Source: Nephrocerus scutellatus (Eukaryota > Arthropoda > Insecta > Diptera > Pipunculidae). Taken from it: DNA of 64,000 bases. Within the stretch, counting starts at the first letter, position 1. Each line of letters begins with the position of its first letter. Below the pieces are notes generated by a model. The model saw nothing but the letters and a program-made list of their open reading frames with translations. It searched no databases and was not told the origin of the DNA. Both the position numbers and the translations under genes were made by a program. Location of the stretch: the NCBI GenBank assembly GCA_947095585.1, contig OX352765.1:93394965-93458964 (forward strand). The letters run 5' to 3'. Positions 21,631-32,222 of the stretch are shown here, piece by piece.

Positions 21631-23145
21631 TATCAACACGTTATCTATCAAGTTGCGAGTAGCTTCATCAGGAGATATCCTGGTGTCTTTGTGCACATTC
21701 TTAAGCACAAAGTTTGTACTCGTAACGAACATCACTTGCTGCCATCTCTATGACTCGTTGTCATCGTTGTTTTTGTGTAAATTATGGTTGCCATTATGTC
21801 ATGCCTGAATACTGGCTCACGACCTATTTTTGTGTTCGAATCCCGCAGAGAATAATTTCCACCCAACCCACGACGACCACAAGAAGTCTTCCGCGACAGC
21901 TAAAGTATAGGTCATATAAAATTTTTTGAAAGACCATTCCCCGTCTGCAGCAGCATTGCTTGAATTCCTGTTATTCACCTTTATACTTAAGCAGGGTATC
22001 GGCTATGGGCTTACGTTCCATTAGAAAATTCTTTAATCATTTATCAGGTTTTCGTTGCGATCTAAATACTGCAACACCCTGTTGCCAATTGGCGCTTTTT
22101 CGGTAAAATCGGACTTGCACTTTGTTCATTAATGTTTCAGTGTTGGTATCAATGGCTACGGGGAAAATTGCCATACAGGAAGAAACAAAAACTGCGCAAA
22201 TGTCTATCAGAGGAACTTACTGACTGATAAAAAAAATCGAACTCAACTCGATCAGACGGGGCGCTTCGGATAAAAAATGATGAAATTCCTCTGGCATCGC
22301 AATCAATCCATCAATGGAACACAAACACTGAGCTCGAGCGCGCGAAATAAAATTCATCGAAGGGCTAACGAGGATCCCTACGGCGTCCATGCATACTTAC
22401 CGAGTAACGACAGAGTTAATTAATATCCTTGGAGGTTTTGTTTTTCACACCCAATGAACTACAACAACAACAACACAATGTATCTCTACCTTGTTTCTGT
22501 TTAATTCGTCGCCTCACCGTCGCTCCATCAGTGAAATGTAATACTCCTGGTGCTCGCTCGCCTAACACCATAGCAAACTCGATCCGGGATACCAAAATAT
22601 TGGTGTGGTGTTGGGTTACCCAAAAGTTAACAACGACGAACAAAAAACCAAAACACTGAACACCTACATATCTGTAAGCGTGAGCAGAAGATTGATGATG
22701 ATGAACGATGATGATACACAGCCAGAATTCCATGGGATTAATTGAAAAAGTTCAAGTAACTCTACGAAGAAATTATTGAAGAGAGGTGCTGCAGATCGTT
22801 CGTCAGTTACAGCAGCGCAAGATTTCACAGAATTATGAAATCATGGAAACGAACGCTGATAGCGGCAACACACTATAGGAGTACAATAAGCAACGACCAG
22901 CGGTGGTTCTATGAATTTCAATTGAATTGTGCTGTTCTTCAGGTTTCGCAACGAAAGTGGAGGTCGTTTATGTTGCCGTTGTTGTTGTTGTTGGTGAGCG
23001 AGTGCCACTGCCAGTAATGTTGATTGCGTTCAACGTTACGTGTCTGCGTCGTCGTCGACTGATTAGAAAATCTCGGAATATGAAAGCAAGTCGCATCGCA
23101 AATTTCAAAGAAATTTCAATAAAGGAGATCATTGCATTTTCCGTT
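21631..23145. other. Non-coding stretch
   Basis: No gene recognised. Overlapping frames near 22,416-22,733 on opposite strands look like chance. GTT-rich runs near 22,976-22,996 precede the microsatellite. Confidence 0.4.
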
Positions 23146-23456
23146 ACAAACAAACAAACAAACAAACAAACAAACAAACAAACGAACGAACGAACGAACG
23201 AACGAACGAACGAACGAACGAACGAACGAACGAACGAACGAACGAACGAACGAACGAACGAACGAACGAACGAACGAACGAACGAACGAACGAACGAACG
23301 AACGAACGAACGAACGAACGAACGAACGGACGGACGGACGGACGGACGGACGGACGAACGAACGAACGAACGAACGAACGAACGAACGAACGAACGAACG
23401 AACGAACGAACGAACGAACGAACGAACGAACGAACGAACGAACAAACGAACAAACA
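23146..23456 (+). repeat. Layered tetranucleotide microsatellite (ACAA)-(ACGA)-(ACGG)-(ACGA)-(ACAA)
   Basis: About 311 bp of perfect tetranucleotides. ACAA units come first, then a long ACGA block to about 23,326, a core of about seven ACGG units (23,327-23,355), a second ACGA block to about 23,440, and a few ACAA/ACGA units at the end. Each step differs by a single A-to-G change. Because 4 is not a multiple of 3 and no unit forms a stop, several frames stay open throughout, giving Thr-Asn-Glu-Arg-like and Ser-Phe-Val-Arg-like pseudo-proteins. These are not genes. Confidence 0.95.
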
Positions 23457-23695
23457 ATTGTTTTGTTCCCGAAATTCCAGACCACAATGACCATATTCCA
23501 GAATTTCCATAGGAACATATCTTATAGTCGCAACTTAGTCCTACATTCCGAATTTCATGCGAATCGCTTGAGGAATTGCGTAGTTCCCTTTACATGGGAC
23601 ATAACATTGGACACTTAACATTTTACTTTTTGAACATGTGCCCCTGGTGTAGTGAGACGTTGTCACGTCAAAAACGAGGTTTTTTGGTGCAAACT
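23457..23695 (-). mobile_element. TIR element family A, copy 1 (truncated by the microsatellite)
   Basis: On the minus strand this reads TTTTTGACGTGACAACGTCT (TIR, ~23,660-23,680), CACATGTTCAAAAAGTAAAA, AAGCGATTCGCATGAAATTC, AGGACTAAGTTGCGACTATA and GAATTTCGGGAACAAAAC. The same order is found at 37,831-38,282. The right inverted end is missing; the tetranucleotide array begins where it would continue. Confidence 0.75.
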
Positions 23696-25082
23696 TTTAT
23701 TCACTACCCGAAGACATGAACCCCCGCCTTCCTCTTACCAGCGCGGTGGCTGTTATTATCATTTTACATTTCTTTTAGCCTATAATCAAGAAATACGACA
23801 AAACTTGCTTCACATGGGAATCTCCCAGTCCACATTGTACCGAACTTTGCTAAAGATCTTGGCCTACACCCTTACAAGATCAAATTTACTCAAGAACTGA
23901 AGCCTTTTGATTATTTGAAGCGCTGAAATCTGAAATACACAATTGTTATGTCCTTATTGAAAAACCCTTTATATGTATTAACTATTAAGGCATTACCTTC
24001 CTAAGAAATTCATTAACAATAATTAACTCTCTACATATTAATAAAAGCGAAAAGTTAACACAAAATAAGTAATTTTGCGCCTTTAGTATGCAAAGAATAA
24101 GCCACGGTAATAATGCACGTAAAGTTTGCAGACTTTTTGTTCTGTGTAAAGTACATTACAATAACTTGGCTTTTTGGATACAGAACAAGCTGAGTTTACC
24201 GACCACAACGATAGCCTTCAAAAGTCAAGCATAGTAAGCTTCGAGCACAGAAGAAAGAATGAAATTATTATTCTCGTCACGGTATACTTGAGATTTTCCA
24301 ATAAAATCGAGTTATGTAGGTCACCTATAGGTCGAACAAAAACCAAACAAAGACTCAACATTTGGGATCGTCGCAACCAACGAAACGACCAAACGATGCT
24401 GGCTGGCTGACTGACTGACTGCCATTATGCTTCATAGATTCAAAAGAATGCCATCATTCATCGTGGTGTAAGAAACAATTTCGCAGAACTGAATCTCCCT
24501 GAACCAGAATCTGCAGGACCTCGAGAAAGAAGAATTGTTCACCACCGGCCATCTGCATCGCGTCGCCCCCGTGCCCCTCTATCGTAAATTTTCTTCGTCG
24601 TCGTCTGTCGACTGTCGTCTCATCAGCGCCCTAAACGAAATAATTTCGAAATTCCCCGAATCACGTGAGTGTAATAAAGTTTTTCGCTGGAAATTTTGAT
24701 GAAAAAAAAAAACGAATCGAGTTGTTTGGTATGTACTCGTATGCGACTGGTTGACTGACTGACGGACGGATGGACGGACGTATCGATAAGTGGTGATTTG
24801 CGAATAACAAAAACTCCCCCGGGGCATGTCGAGAAAATGTAAACGACGTCCTGCATGTGACGTGACTCTGACTCTGAGTCTGTGTGCTGGCATAGAGCAA
24901 ATAACGCAGTGGTGTCCATTCAAGTTATTTGAAGTATTGCTGATTGTTTGGGATGCTGTTAGATTGACCTTTTTTTTTGTTTTTAAACGAACTCTGAATA
25001 AAAGATAAAGCTGTCACTGGGTTGGGTATAACATCGCTTGTGATGTTGAATTTGTTTCCATTGTCATCGTTTCAGAGAGAAC
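23696..25082. other. Non-coding stretch
   Basis: No gene recognised. Short GACT/GACG tetranucleotide runs occur at 24,398-24,420 and 24,748-24,780, of the same general type as the arrays in family D. Confidence 0.4.
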
Positions 25083-25860
25083 TTAAATTGGCCAAGTTCT
25101 TGTAAGAGTACAGTACACACCCTCTATAAATAACATAAATGTTAATCTTTTTCTGGTTAGGGCGTCACATATGAAGAGAATGTGTTCTGGCGTTTCTTTT
25201 GCCCCGTTGCAGAAGCGGCAGCGATCCGTTTGTGATGGGCCGTGCCCTGTCATATACCACCAGACAAGAGATCTGAGTGCATGACGGTTTAGCTTAACTG
25301 CCTTGTTTATGTCGTTTTTGTTGTATTTGAGAAGCTTTTTGGTTTGTCTCATTCCAATTGATGATTCCCATTCTTAGCCAGTTCCAGCCAGTTTAGGTGG
25401 CAGTAGCGGCTCCACGTTGTTTTGGAGTTGAAAACTTTCCTATCTTTTTTTCCTGTGATAGAGGAGTCTATTCCCCTGGTTCTGGCTTGTATTTGAATTG
25501 CTTCGAAGTTAGTGTTGTTAAAAGCTCCTTGAATGTCAATGAAGCCGCATAGTAACATTTCTTTACTTCGAAGTGTGTCTTCGATTTCAGATATCTGTAG
25601 ATTTTCCAGTCTGATACGCATGTTGACTGGGGTTAAGAGAGTTTCGTTGGAGTATGTTGGATCTTATGTGGTGACCTAATGTTTTCCCCATGGCTTTAAG
25701 TATAAATGATGTGAGGCTGAATGGCCTGTAAGACCTGATATCCTCGGGGGATTTCTTTTTCTTTTCTTTTCTTCTTGGTTGCTTAGTATTATACAGTTTG
25801 GGAAATTACTTTTTACTAAGCACTCAAGAGTTTCTTGTCTCGTCGTTGTCAGCTCACCAT
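25083..25860 (-). pseudogene. R1/LOA-type LINE with large internal deletion
   Basis: The minus strand has, with frameshifts, SPEDIRSYRPFSLTSFILK (~25,750-25,690), SQHAYQTGKSTD (~25,630) and LCGFIDIQGAFNNTNFEAI (~25,540-25,480), the N-terminal half and first catalytic block of an LOA-type RT. It is then joined almost directly to WLELAKNGNHQLEW (~25,380) and the C-terminal tail HALRSLVWWYMTGHGPSQTD followed by RCRFCNGAKETPEHILFICD (Cys-Cys-His-Cys, ~25,270-25,150). The YADD box and the whole RNase H domain are missing, a deletion of well over 1 kb. Confidence 0.85.
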
Positions 25861-26169
25861 TTGATGTTCTGACTAAACCAAGTGTATTTCTGTGATCAAC
25901 AGAGAGCTTTGTGTAGTCGACATGCTATTGGTAGGTTTTCAATACTTTCACAGAATTATCTGCAGCTATTCCTTTTGCTGTTTCTTGAGCTTAGTGAGAA
26001 CCATTTCGCTCGGTCAGCCTCTATTGCAAATGACTTAATTTCGGGACTATGTTATCCGAATCCTACGTTTCACTTATCTTCTAAAAATAAGTACTTAATT
26101 GTAATGAATAACTCATAATGGAATAACTCAGCAGAGGCATTTCAGTTTTCAGTTATCAAGCTGAAATTT
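25861..26169. other. Non-coding gap
   Basis: No recognisable feature. Confidence 0.35.
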
Positions 26170-26465
26170 TGTGAATGTCTAAGTCCGAAATAGCATTTTA
26201 TATATTCCTCGTGTGACATGTGTCGCGTTTCGCATGTGGCGCTTGTAAAGGGTGGAAGTGTGGTAATTTTCTCGTTTTTGAGGTCCTTTTTAACCACCTT
26301 TCGCACGACATAGAGGGCTGAGCAGGGGCCAATTTTGATATTCCGCATGTGACGCGTGTCGCGTGTGGCGCGTGTGATGCGTGGAAAAAAGAAAATACTT
26401 TGTAATAGGTCCGACCTCAAAAACAGACATTTGGGCGATTATTACCAAATAATAAAGGACTGTGT
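26170..26465 (+). repeat. GTGTCGCGTGTGG-rich interspersed repeat, copy 1
   Basis: Contains CATGTGACGCGTGTCGCGTG and GACCTCAAAAACAGACATTT, then GGCGATTATTACCAAATAAT. The right ~125 bp (26,340-26,465) matches 44,305-44,412. A related CATGTGTCGCGTTTCGCATG block at 26,216 suggests an internal duplication. Both copies lie upstream (on the minus strand) of an LOA-type LINE. Confidence 0.65.
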
Positions 26466-26574
26466 GGCGTGTGTCAATGTATACATGAAAGTTTTTACCC
26501 AAAAAACGAAATTTTTTTTACATTTACTACTTGTTTTAAATTCTCTATATTAATTTTCGTTCTGTCGTTCGTTC

Positions 26575-26725
26575 GTTCGCTCGGTGGTGGAATCTTGCGA
26601 TAAATTTTTAAACCTCTTCCCAAAGCCAGATTTTATTGAAACTTTGCAAACATGTGTATATCCGGTGACAACACTTTCTATTCAAATTTGGTATTGATCA
26701 GGCCCCGTGGTCAGGGGGCTCCAAT
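26575..26725 (+). repeat. Interspersed repeat family E, copy 1
   Basis: CCTCTTCCCAAAGCCAGATT, TTATTGAAACTTTGCAAACA, TGTGTATATCCGGTGACAAC and ACTTTCTATTCAAATTTGG match 40,395-40,515 and, inverted, 50,905-51,115. Non-coding and of unknown class. Confidence 0.7.
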
Positions 26726-28864
26726 ACGAAAAAAAACAATTTTTTAAAGATTTAAAATTGTATGTAACATTCATACCAAGGCTCATATGAAGTCAGGATG
26801 TCAGTGTGGAATCAACCAAAAAAAGTCCTTTGGTTGTGCGAATTTCGAATCTGACGAAAAGAAGAACACAAACGCACAACTTATTGGGGCATTTGGAGAT
26901 TGCATGGGTCAGACGGCAGCTGTTGGTGCTTCTGTTGATGTTGACTTGGCTGAGTGACGGACGGATAAAGTACTATGTAACAACAACAACAGCAACACAG
27001 ATTCACTCTACTACAAGGGGATTAATGGCAGCAGTCCCATCCATATGCCATTTGTGAGTTCTACCACTGATGTCAACATCAACATCATTCTGCACGTTGT
27101 GTGCTCCTCCGCCACAACTCGATCACACACAAGCCAGAAATCGAATTCGAATTCCAAGTATTGCGTTGCCGCACAATTCCCCGAATGTGCGAATGCGAAT
27201 CGATTGCTGTGTGCGGCGTGCGGCTGTTGTGTCTTGGATTTAGGCTCACAGCTATAGTTGAGGAGGCAGCATCGTATCATAGTAGCCAGCGTTTTCGTTT
27301 TCAAAATATCTTAATTGGAGTCGATATTCTGTCATTGTGATGAGATTTTTTTTCCGAAGTGGACAGACTTTGCCTGTTCACAGCGCATCCATACCGAAAC
27401 TCAAAACATTGAGAGCAGCACTTTGGGTTGCTGTGGAAATAGTATCTCGCTTGCCTCCTTTGCATACGAACGATGCCAACCAACGCTGCTGCCGACAACC
27501 GACGTGACCACGACGAGGTTATCCTTATTTTGCGAGAATTCCTGTGAATTTTGTTGTGTGGCTCGTCCGGCGTTCAGCTGCGCTGTGCTGTGCTGTGCAT
27601 TTGCTGTACATATTTGGATCTGGGCGGATACAATGGATTGTGATAGAATTGATGGGTGCCGCAATAGCAAAAAAACGTTCTTTACTTTTTAAAATTTTAT
27701 TTTTCTTTTCGAATATAAAATTGAAATTATGCGTTTCGTATTCCGTGTTCCGTGAATTTCTTTATTACTCCGAACTACCTAATTAGTGTAAATTTAAAAA
27801 GTAATTCTTCTCGTCGTCTCATCTTTCGTTCGCTGAATTGCCATTCTGCTGACTGCTAACTGCGGATGGTATGAGTCTCTTAACAATCGGCACAATTTCG
27901 TAGAAATCCATTCTTTCTTTCGTCCCCGACGAACCACAGGCCGTAGCGGTGTTAATTGGTCAACGGTAAGACGGTTTGTGTGCTGAGCAGAGAGATATTA
28001 ATTTTGCTCAGTAATTTCGAGCATTGCGGTATCGGCAGGCGATTATTATCACCCGGCGACCTTTGATGTCATGGAGCCGCATGGGCATGATGATGCAAAT
28101 GTGCAAAACTGAAGCCGCATGATTCCTCGAAGCTGCAGTTGCAGTAAAAGTACCTTTACGACGTCCATCTGCAGTTGTTAATTTATTATCTTTAGCGTAC
28201 ATCTAAGAATTGTTTGAGCTGGCTGTGGTCTTGTTGACTATATGAAGGTAGGTACTTCCGTCTTCCGTCAGTAGATTGCATATTGATTAGGTGATTAGTT
28301 ATCTCAAAATTTGGAATTACTTTTGGCTGACTCAGCGGATAAAGTTAACAATTAAAATACATTCTTTCCGTGGGAGGAGTCTAAGTCGTAATACAAAATC
28401 AAAGCGACAAGAATTGCAAGGCAATGCCAAGAAGAACAGGGGTCGAATTACCAGATACATGACGGAATAATACGTGAATGAATAATATTGATTTGGCATG
28501 ATCGCTTACGTGAACGAGTGACGAGTAGTGATCATCCCAATGTAAATACTCGATCACTCGTTAACGTATGGATTTCATTCACTCGTTAACTGATGTCATA
28601 ATTCAACCCCAGGCCTTTACCATTTTATTGGTGCACTGTAGGTTTAATAGATATGGCAATGAGAAAAAACGTCCGATGAAATTCTTCACTTGAATCCACC
28701 CAACAGAGATTGCACCTCTACCTTGAACTGCTCGACATCCCCCTGATTTACATCTGAAGCTACACCCGATATGCACAAGCAAAAGCAACATTGTTCTTTA
28801 TGCGCCATTTGTTTAACCATCGTCGCCATCTGACGCGATAAAATTATTGACTGCTATTTCCCTT
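26726..28864. other. Non-coding stretch
   Basis: No gene supported. Frames of up to 125 codons around 27,045-27,790 overlap on both strands in several frames with cysteine-rich low-complexity translations and no domain. A partly inverted ACGAGTGA/TCACTCGT cluster lies at 28,512-28,605. Confidence 0.4.
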
Positions 28865-29545
28865 GCCTAGCGGAGCTGATAAGTTCAGGATGGTTTGCAA
28901 TACATAAAGCAATTCATGAACTAATAGTTCAAGTATGGGTGGAAGAAGCGATGCCAGCAGAATGGCGAAGAGGCATCCTGTGCTCCACACATAAGAAAGG
29001 AGATATCACAACATGCAGCAATTATTGTGGTATAACGTTGTTGAGTACCGCGTATAAGATTTTCTCCTCTATCCTACAAGACAGGATAGCCCAATACGCT
29101 AAAGTCATCATTGGTCCGTACCACTGTGGCCTCATCCCAGGCAAATCAACAAGTGATCAGATTTAGACCCTTTGTGGATGGAATAATGTCTAGAGTTTCA
29201 AAACTCACCACACCATCTTTTTATAGACTTTAGAGCCGCCTATGATAGCTTAGCCAGAGTAGAATTTTATAAAGCCATGAGAAAATTCGGCATCCCAAAT
29301 AAACTGACACGACTATGTCCAATGACCAATGTTATAAGGCAAGTAAAAATATCCGGATCACTATCAAGCCCATTCAACATCTATAACGGGCTCCGACAAG
29401 GAGAAAGTGATCCGAGACTCTGACGTAACGGCGAGAGGAACAATCTTCTATAAGTCCATTCAGATACTAGAAGGATGGCGTAGACCAGGACGCCAAGAGT
29501 GCATCTCCGGTCCCGACTTCGAGCCGATGTCATCCAGTTTGGTCC
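28865..29545 (+). pseudogene. RTE-type LINE (family 1), rearranged, copy d
   Basis: The frame at 28,939-29,163 reads EEAMPAEWRRGILCSTHKKG, then NYCGITLLSTAYKIFSSILQ and CGLIPGKSTSDQI, the RTE fingers region. Out-of-frame remnants of the first catalytic block follow (29,222-29,330). GCTCCGACAAGGAGA at 29,390 is then joined to GTGATCCGAGACTCTGACG, which is followed by GAAGGATGGCGTAGACCAGG from the far 3' end, so the YADD region and most of the C-terminus are deleted. At about 29,505-29,545 the end of the family tail is present in inverted orientation (CCGGTCCCGACTTCGAGCC). Confidence 0.85.
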
Positions 29546-30189
29546 TCATACAACATAATAATATAACTTCGGAGAAAAGATTGATTTTACAAAGCGTCTC
29601 ACTATCTGATAAGATCTCGGAGATGACCTCTGATCAATAATGAACTGCAATTCAAGTAGGAGGTCATTGTACTATTCTATAAGGAAACGCGTAACTAACC
29701 CATAAAAAGTCTATAAGAATTGGATCAAAATAAAGGATTGCAACATACGAGTATGCTTCCACAAATACCCAAGTGCGTACCAAAAATTCCATCAGAACAA
29801 TCTGCCTGTAGCTGATGCAGTTGATGCTTCCGATGGATGGATGTCTGGCTACGAAAGTACAAAAAGTACAAGTACCTACAAGCACAAGTACAACACCTCA
29901 TCGTCTAAATACAAAACAACAACACAACAAATTTGTTACGCTTCACTATACTGCAGCATAGCAAATGCGTTCACATCTCATTGCACTTTGCATCCTTTTT
30001 ATATCAGTATCTTTTGAGCATATACACAGTACATGGAAGTTATACAGTGGTAGTCAGCTAAAAAAATTAGATATTTCTTAGGAGAAAATTATCCTGGTCG
30101 AGCATAAATTAGGAGTTAGAAAAGTTAGAAAATCTGATTAAGGCTTATCAAAAGTATTACTTTCGGGATTGGCCAGGGGCGGACACCGG
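29546..30189. other. Non-coding stretch
   Basis: AAGTACAAGTACC-type short repeats lie at 29,855-29,895. At 30,044-30,075 a TACAGTGGTAGTCAGCTAAA sequence resembles a Tc1-like end but has no partner. No gene. Confidence 0.35.
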
Positions 30190-30345
30190 TTGTAGAACCA
30201 AATATTAGGAGGAAAGTCTTTATTTGAATATAATGATCCGCTAACATTCAAGACACATGTACACAGACATCTCCTGCACTTCCTTCTCTATCCTTACTTC
30301 CTTAATCCCCATCGCCACAGCTGTGCTTGTAAGCCCTTAAGAATG
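30190..30345 (+). pseudogene. Jockey/CR1-like LINE 3'-end fragment
   Basis: The plus strand encodes YNDPLTFKTHVHRHLLHFLL (~30,227-30,290), similar to YDLQSFKTNVHRHLFF at 33.9 kb, and is followed by a non-coding tail with GCTTGTAAGCCCTTAAG. This is the C-terminal end typical of Jockey/CR1-like ORF2 proteins (FKxxVHRHL). Only ~150 bp remain. Confidence 0.65.
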
Positions 30346-31664
30346 TGGATTAAAAAAAACATCTTGTCACCAAAAGTTACTTACGAAGAAAAAAACTTAG
30401 CTTTTGTTGAATTTAGCGGATCAGCCACTCAAAATGACTACTACATCTGCTAACCATACGTCGTCCCACATAGGCCCACAATTGCCGCAGCTACTATATA
30501 CGAGTACGTCCGGCCATCTAATTGCTATTGTGGATTTTAATAGCAGTAACGTAACTGTGCACAACTACCTGAATGCGTAACGCATACGCCCCGCTTGTTG
30601 TGTTTTCAAATTACGTTTGCAAATTGCGATTAACGTACCGGAACAACGAATCCACTTTGGTGTTCAGTGTGCTTCTGATTTTGCGAGTTGCTTGTTCTGC
30701 CAGATTCCCAACGTATGCCAGCAAAGCTAGCAAACAAGCCCAGAATTACAGTCATTGTTCTTTTGCTCGTTCGCATCAGTCAGCCAAATCTGCTCGCAAC
30801 ATGCACGCAACATAAGGCACGACAGACTCACACACACACATTCAGATTTTACCAAGAAAATTGTGCTTTGGACAATTTCCTGGCTCGTTTGTTTTTCTCC
30901 GGCCAAAATCGCAATTAACTCGCAATTACTGCAAACTCAAAGCGTTTGTTCTATCCCGCTATAACGCCTGGGTGGTGTTACTTTAATGTGCCGCCCGATT
31001 CCAAGTAAATCGACATCGAATCATTCTGTGAGTAAGGAGGCACCACGAGCTGGAAGTGGAAATGAATTCTTGTGAAACTGCCAAAAAATTGCCGCTTCAG
31101 TATTTAAGCGAACTTGGATGCCAAATGTAAACAGAAGTTGATTCGCACATAAATGAGGGCTAACCCAGCTGCAGGGCACACCCAACAGTCGTGTCGATAA
31201 GTCACTGTGCCTAAAACGGTCGGCGTCAGGTGGTGCATTTCCATTCAGTGAACCGTTCTTTCATTCAGTAAATTAGAAATTTGATTAACATTTCCATAAA
31301 GTTAAAGGCGTGTTCTGGAGTGCCTAAGTCAACACAGGACGACTCAGTACAAGTGAATACAGGGTGAGTTGTTTCAATAGTAAGGTATGGTAACTCGGAA
31401 ACGGTGCAAAATTACTTGTATTTTATTTGTTCTTACATTGATACAATGGAGATCTTAGAAAACATATCTTTTGCCTAAATGAATTTTAATATTTGCCCTT
31501 ATCCTTAAATTAAAGACTTTCCGGAAAAAAATCAAACAAAAAGTATCCATTTTTAGTTGCTTGATCAAAAAATGCGTTAAGAGTATAGATTCCATAATAA
31601 CAAAATTACTGAAGTCTATAGTTGCACAAAAAATCACCAAAAAATAATTCCAAACTTCCAAAAA
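30346..31664. other. Non-coding stretch
   Basis: No gene recognised. Frames near 30,573-30,964 overlap in three phases and carry no domain. Confidence 0.4.
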
Positions 31665-32205
31665 AAAAGATTGTCGCACAGAATAGTGGGAACACTTCTA
31701 GTGAGGGAGGACTAACAGTAGGAACAATAATAGAAAAAAAAATTGGGATAAGAATGGTGAGTACATATATGAAGAGAACAAGAATAGTGAAATTAAGAAT
31801 ATTGGGAATAAGAATGGAGATAAAAGTAGTGGGACAAGAATATATTGGGAACAAGAATGGCGACAAGACTGGTGTAAGGAAGAATGGTAGGAATATGAGG
31901 ACAAGAATAGTCAGGATAAGTCTGGTTTGGATGAAAATAATGGGGACAAATAAATCTGAGACAAAAATAGGTTAGGTAAGAATAATGGGTATAAGAATAG
32001 TAGGGTTAGATTAGTGGGAAACCGTGGAGCTAAAAATAGTGGGAACAAAAATAGTTGAAATAAGAATAGTGAGAATATTCTTATGTTGGGGTTAAGAATA
32101 GTACGGAAGAGAAAAGTAGGGACAAGAATAATGGCGACAAGAATTGGGCTTAACAACCGGAGTCCAGTCCCGGGCTCCTAAAAATAGTGGGGGAAAAAGA
32201 ATACT
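31665..32205 (+). repeat. Purine-rich degenerate minisatellite
   Basis: More than 500 bp built from variants of a ~15-18-bp unit such as GGGAACAAGAATAGTG / GGGATAAGAATGGTGA / GGGACAAGAATAATGG. The plus strand is very rich in A and G, with little C. The units are diverged, implying an old array. Open frames across it are by-products of the repeat. Confidence 0.8.
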
Positions 32206-32222
32206 GAGGAGTTTTGTGATTC

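Noticed and set aside
21820..21850. GTTCGAATCCCGC resembling a tRNA B box
   Set aside because: The preceding TGGCTCACGACC is a poor A box with short spacing and no stem pairing; not enough for a tRNA or SINE.
22927..23518. Long Thr-Asn-Glu-Arg and Ser-Phe-Val-Arg reading frames on both strands
   Set aside because: They are the tetranucleotide microsatellite read in several frames. A 4-bp unit with no stop stays open on both strands, so coding is not implied.
30044..30075. TACAGTGGTAGTCAGCTAAA resembling a Tc1/mariner end
   Set aside because: No inverted partner or TA duplication found nearby; only a weak resemblance.
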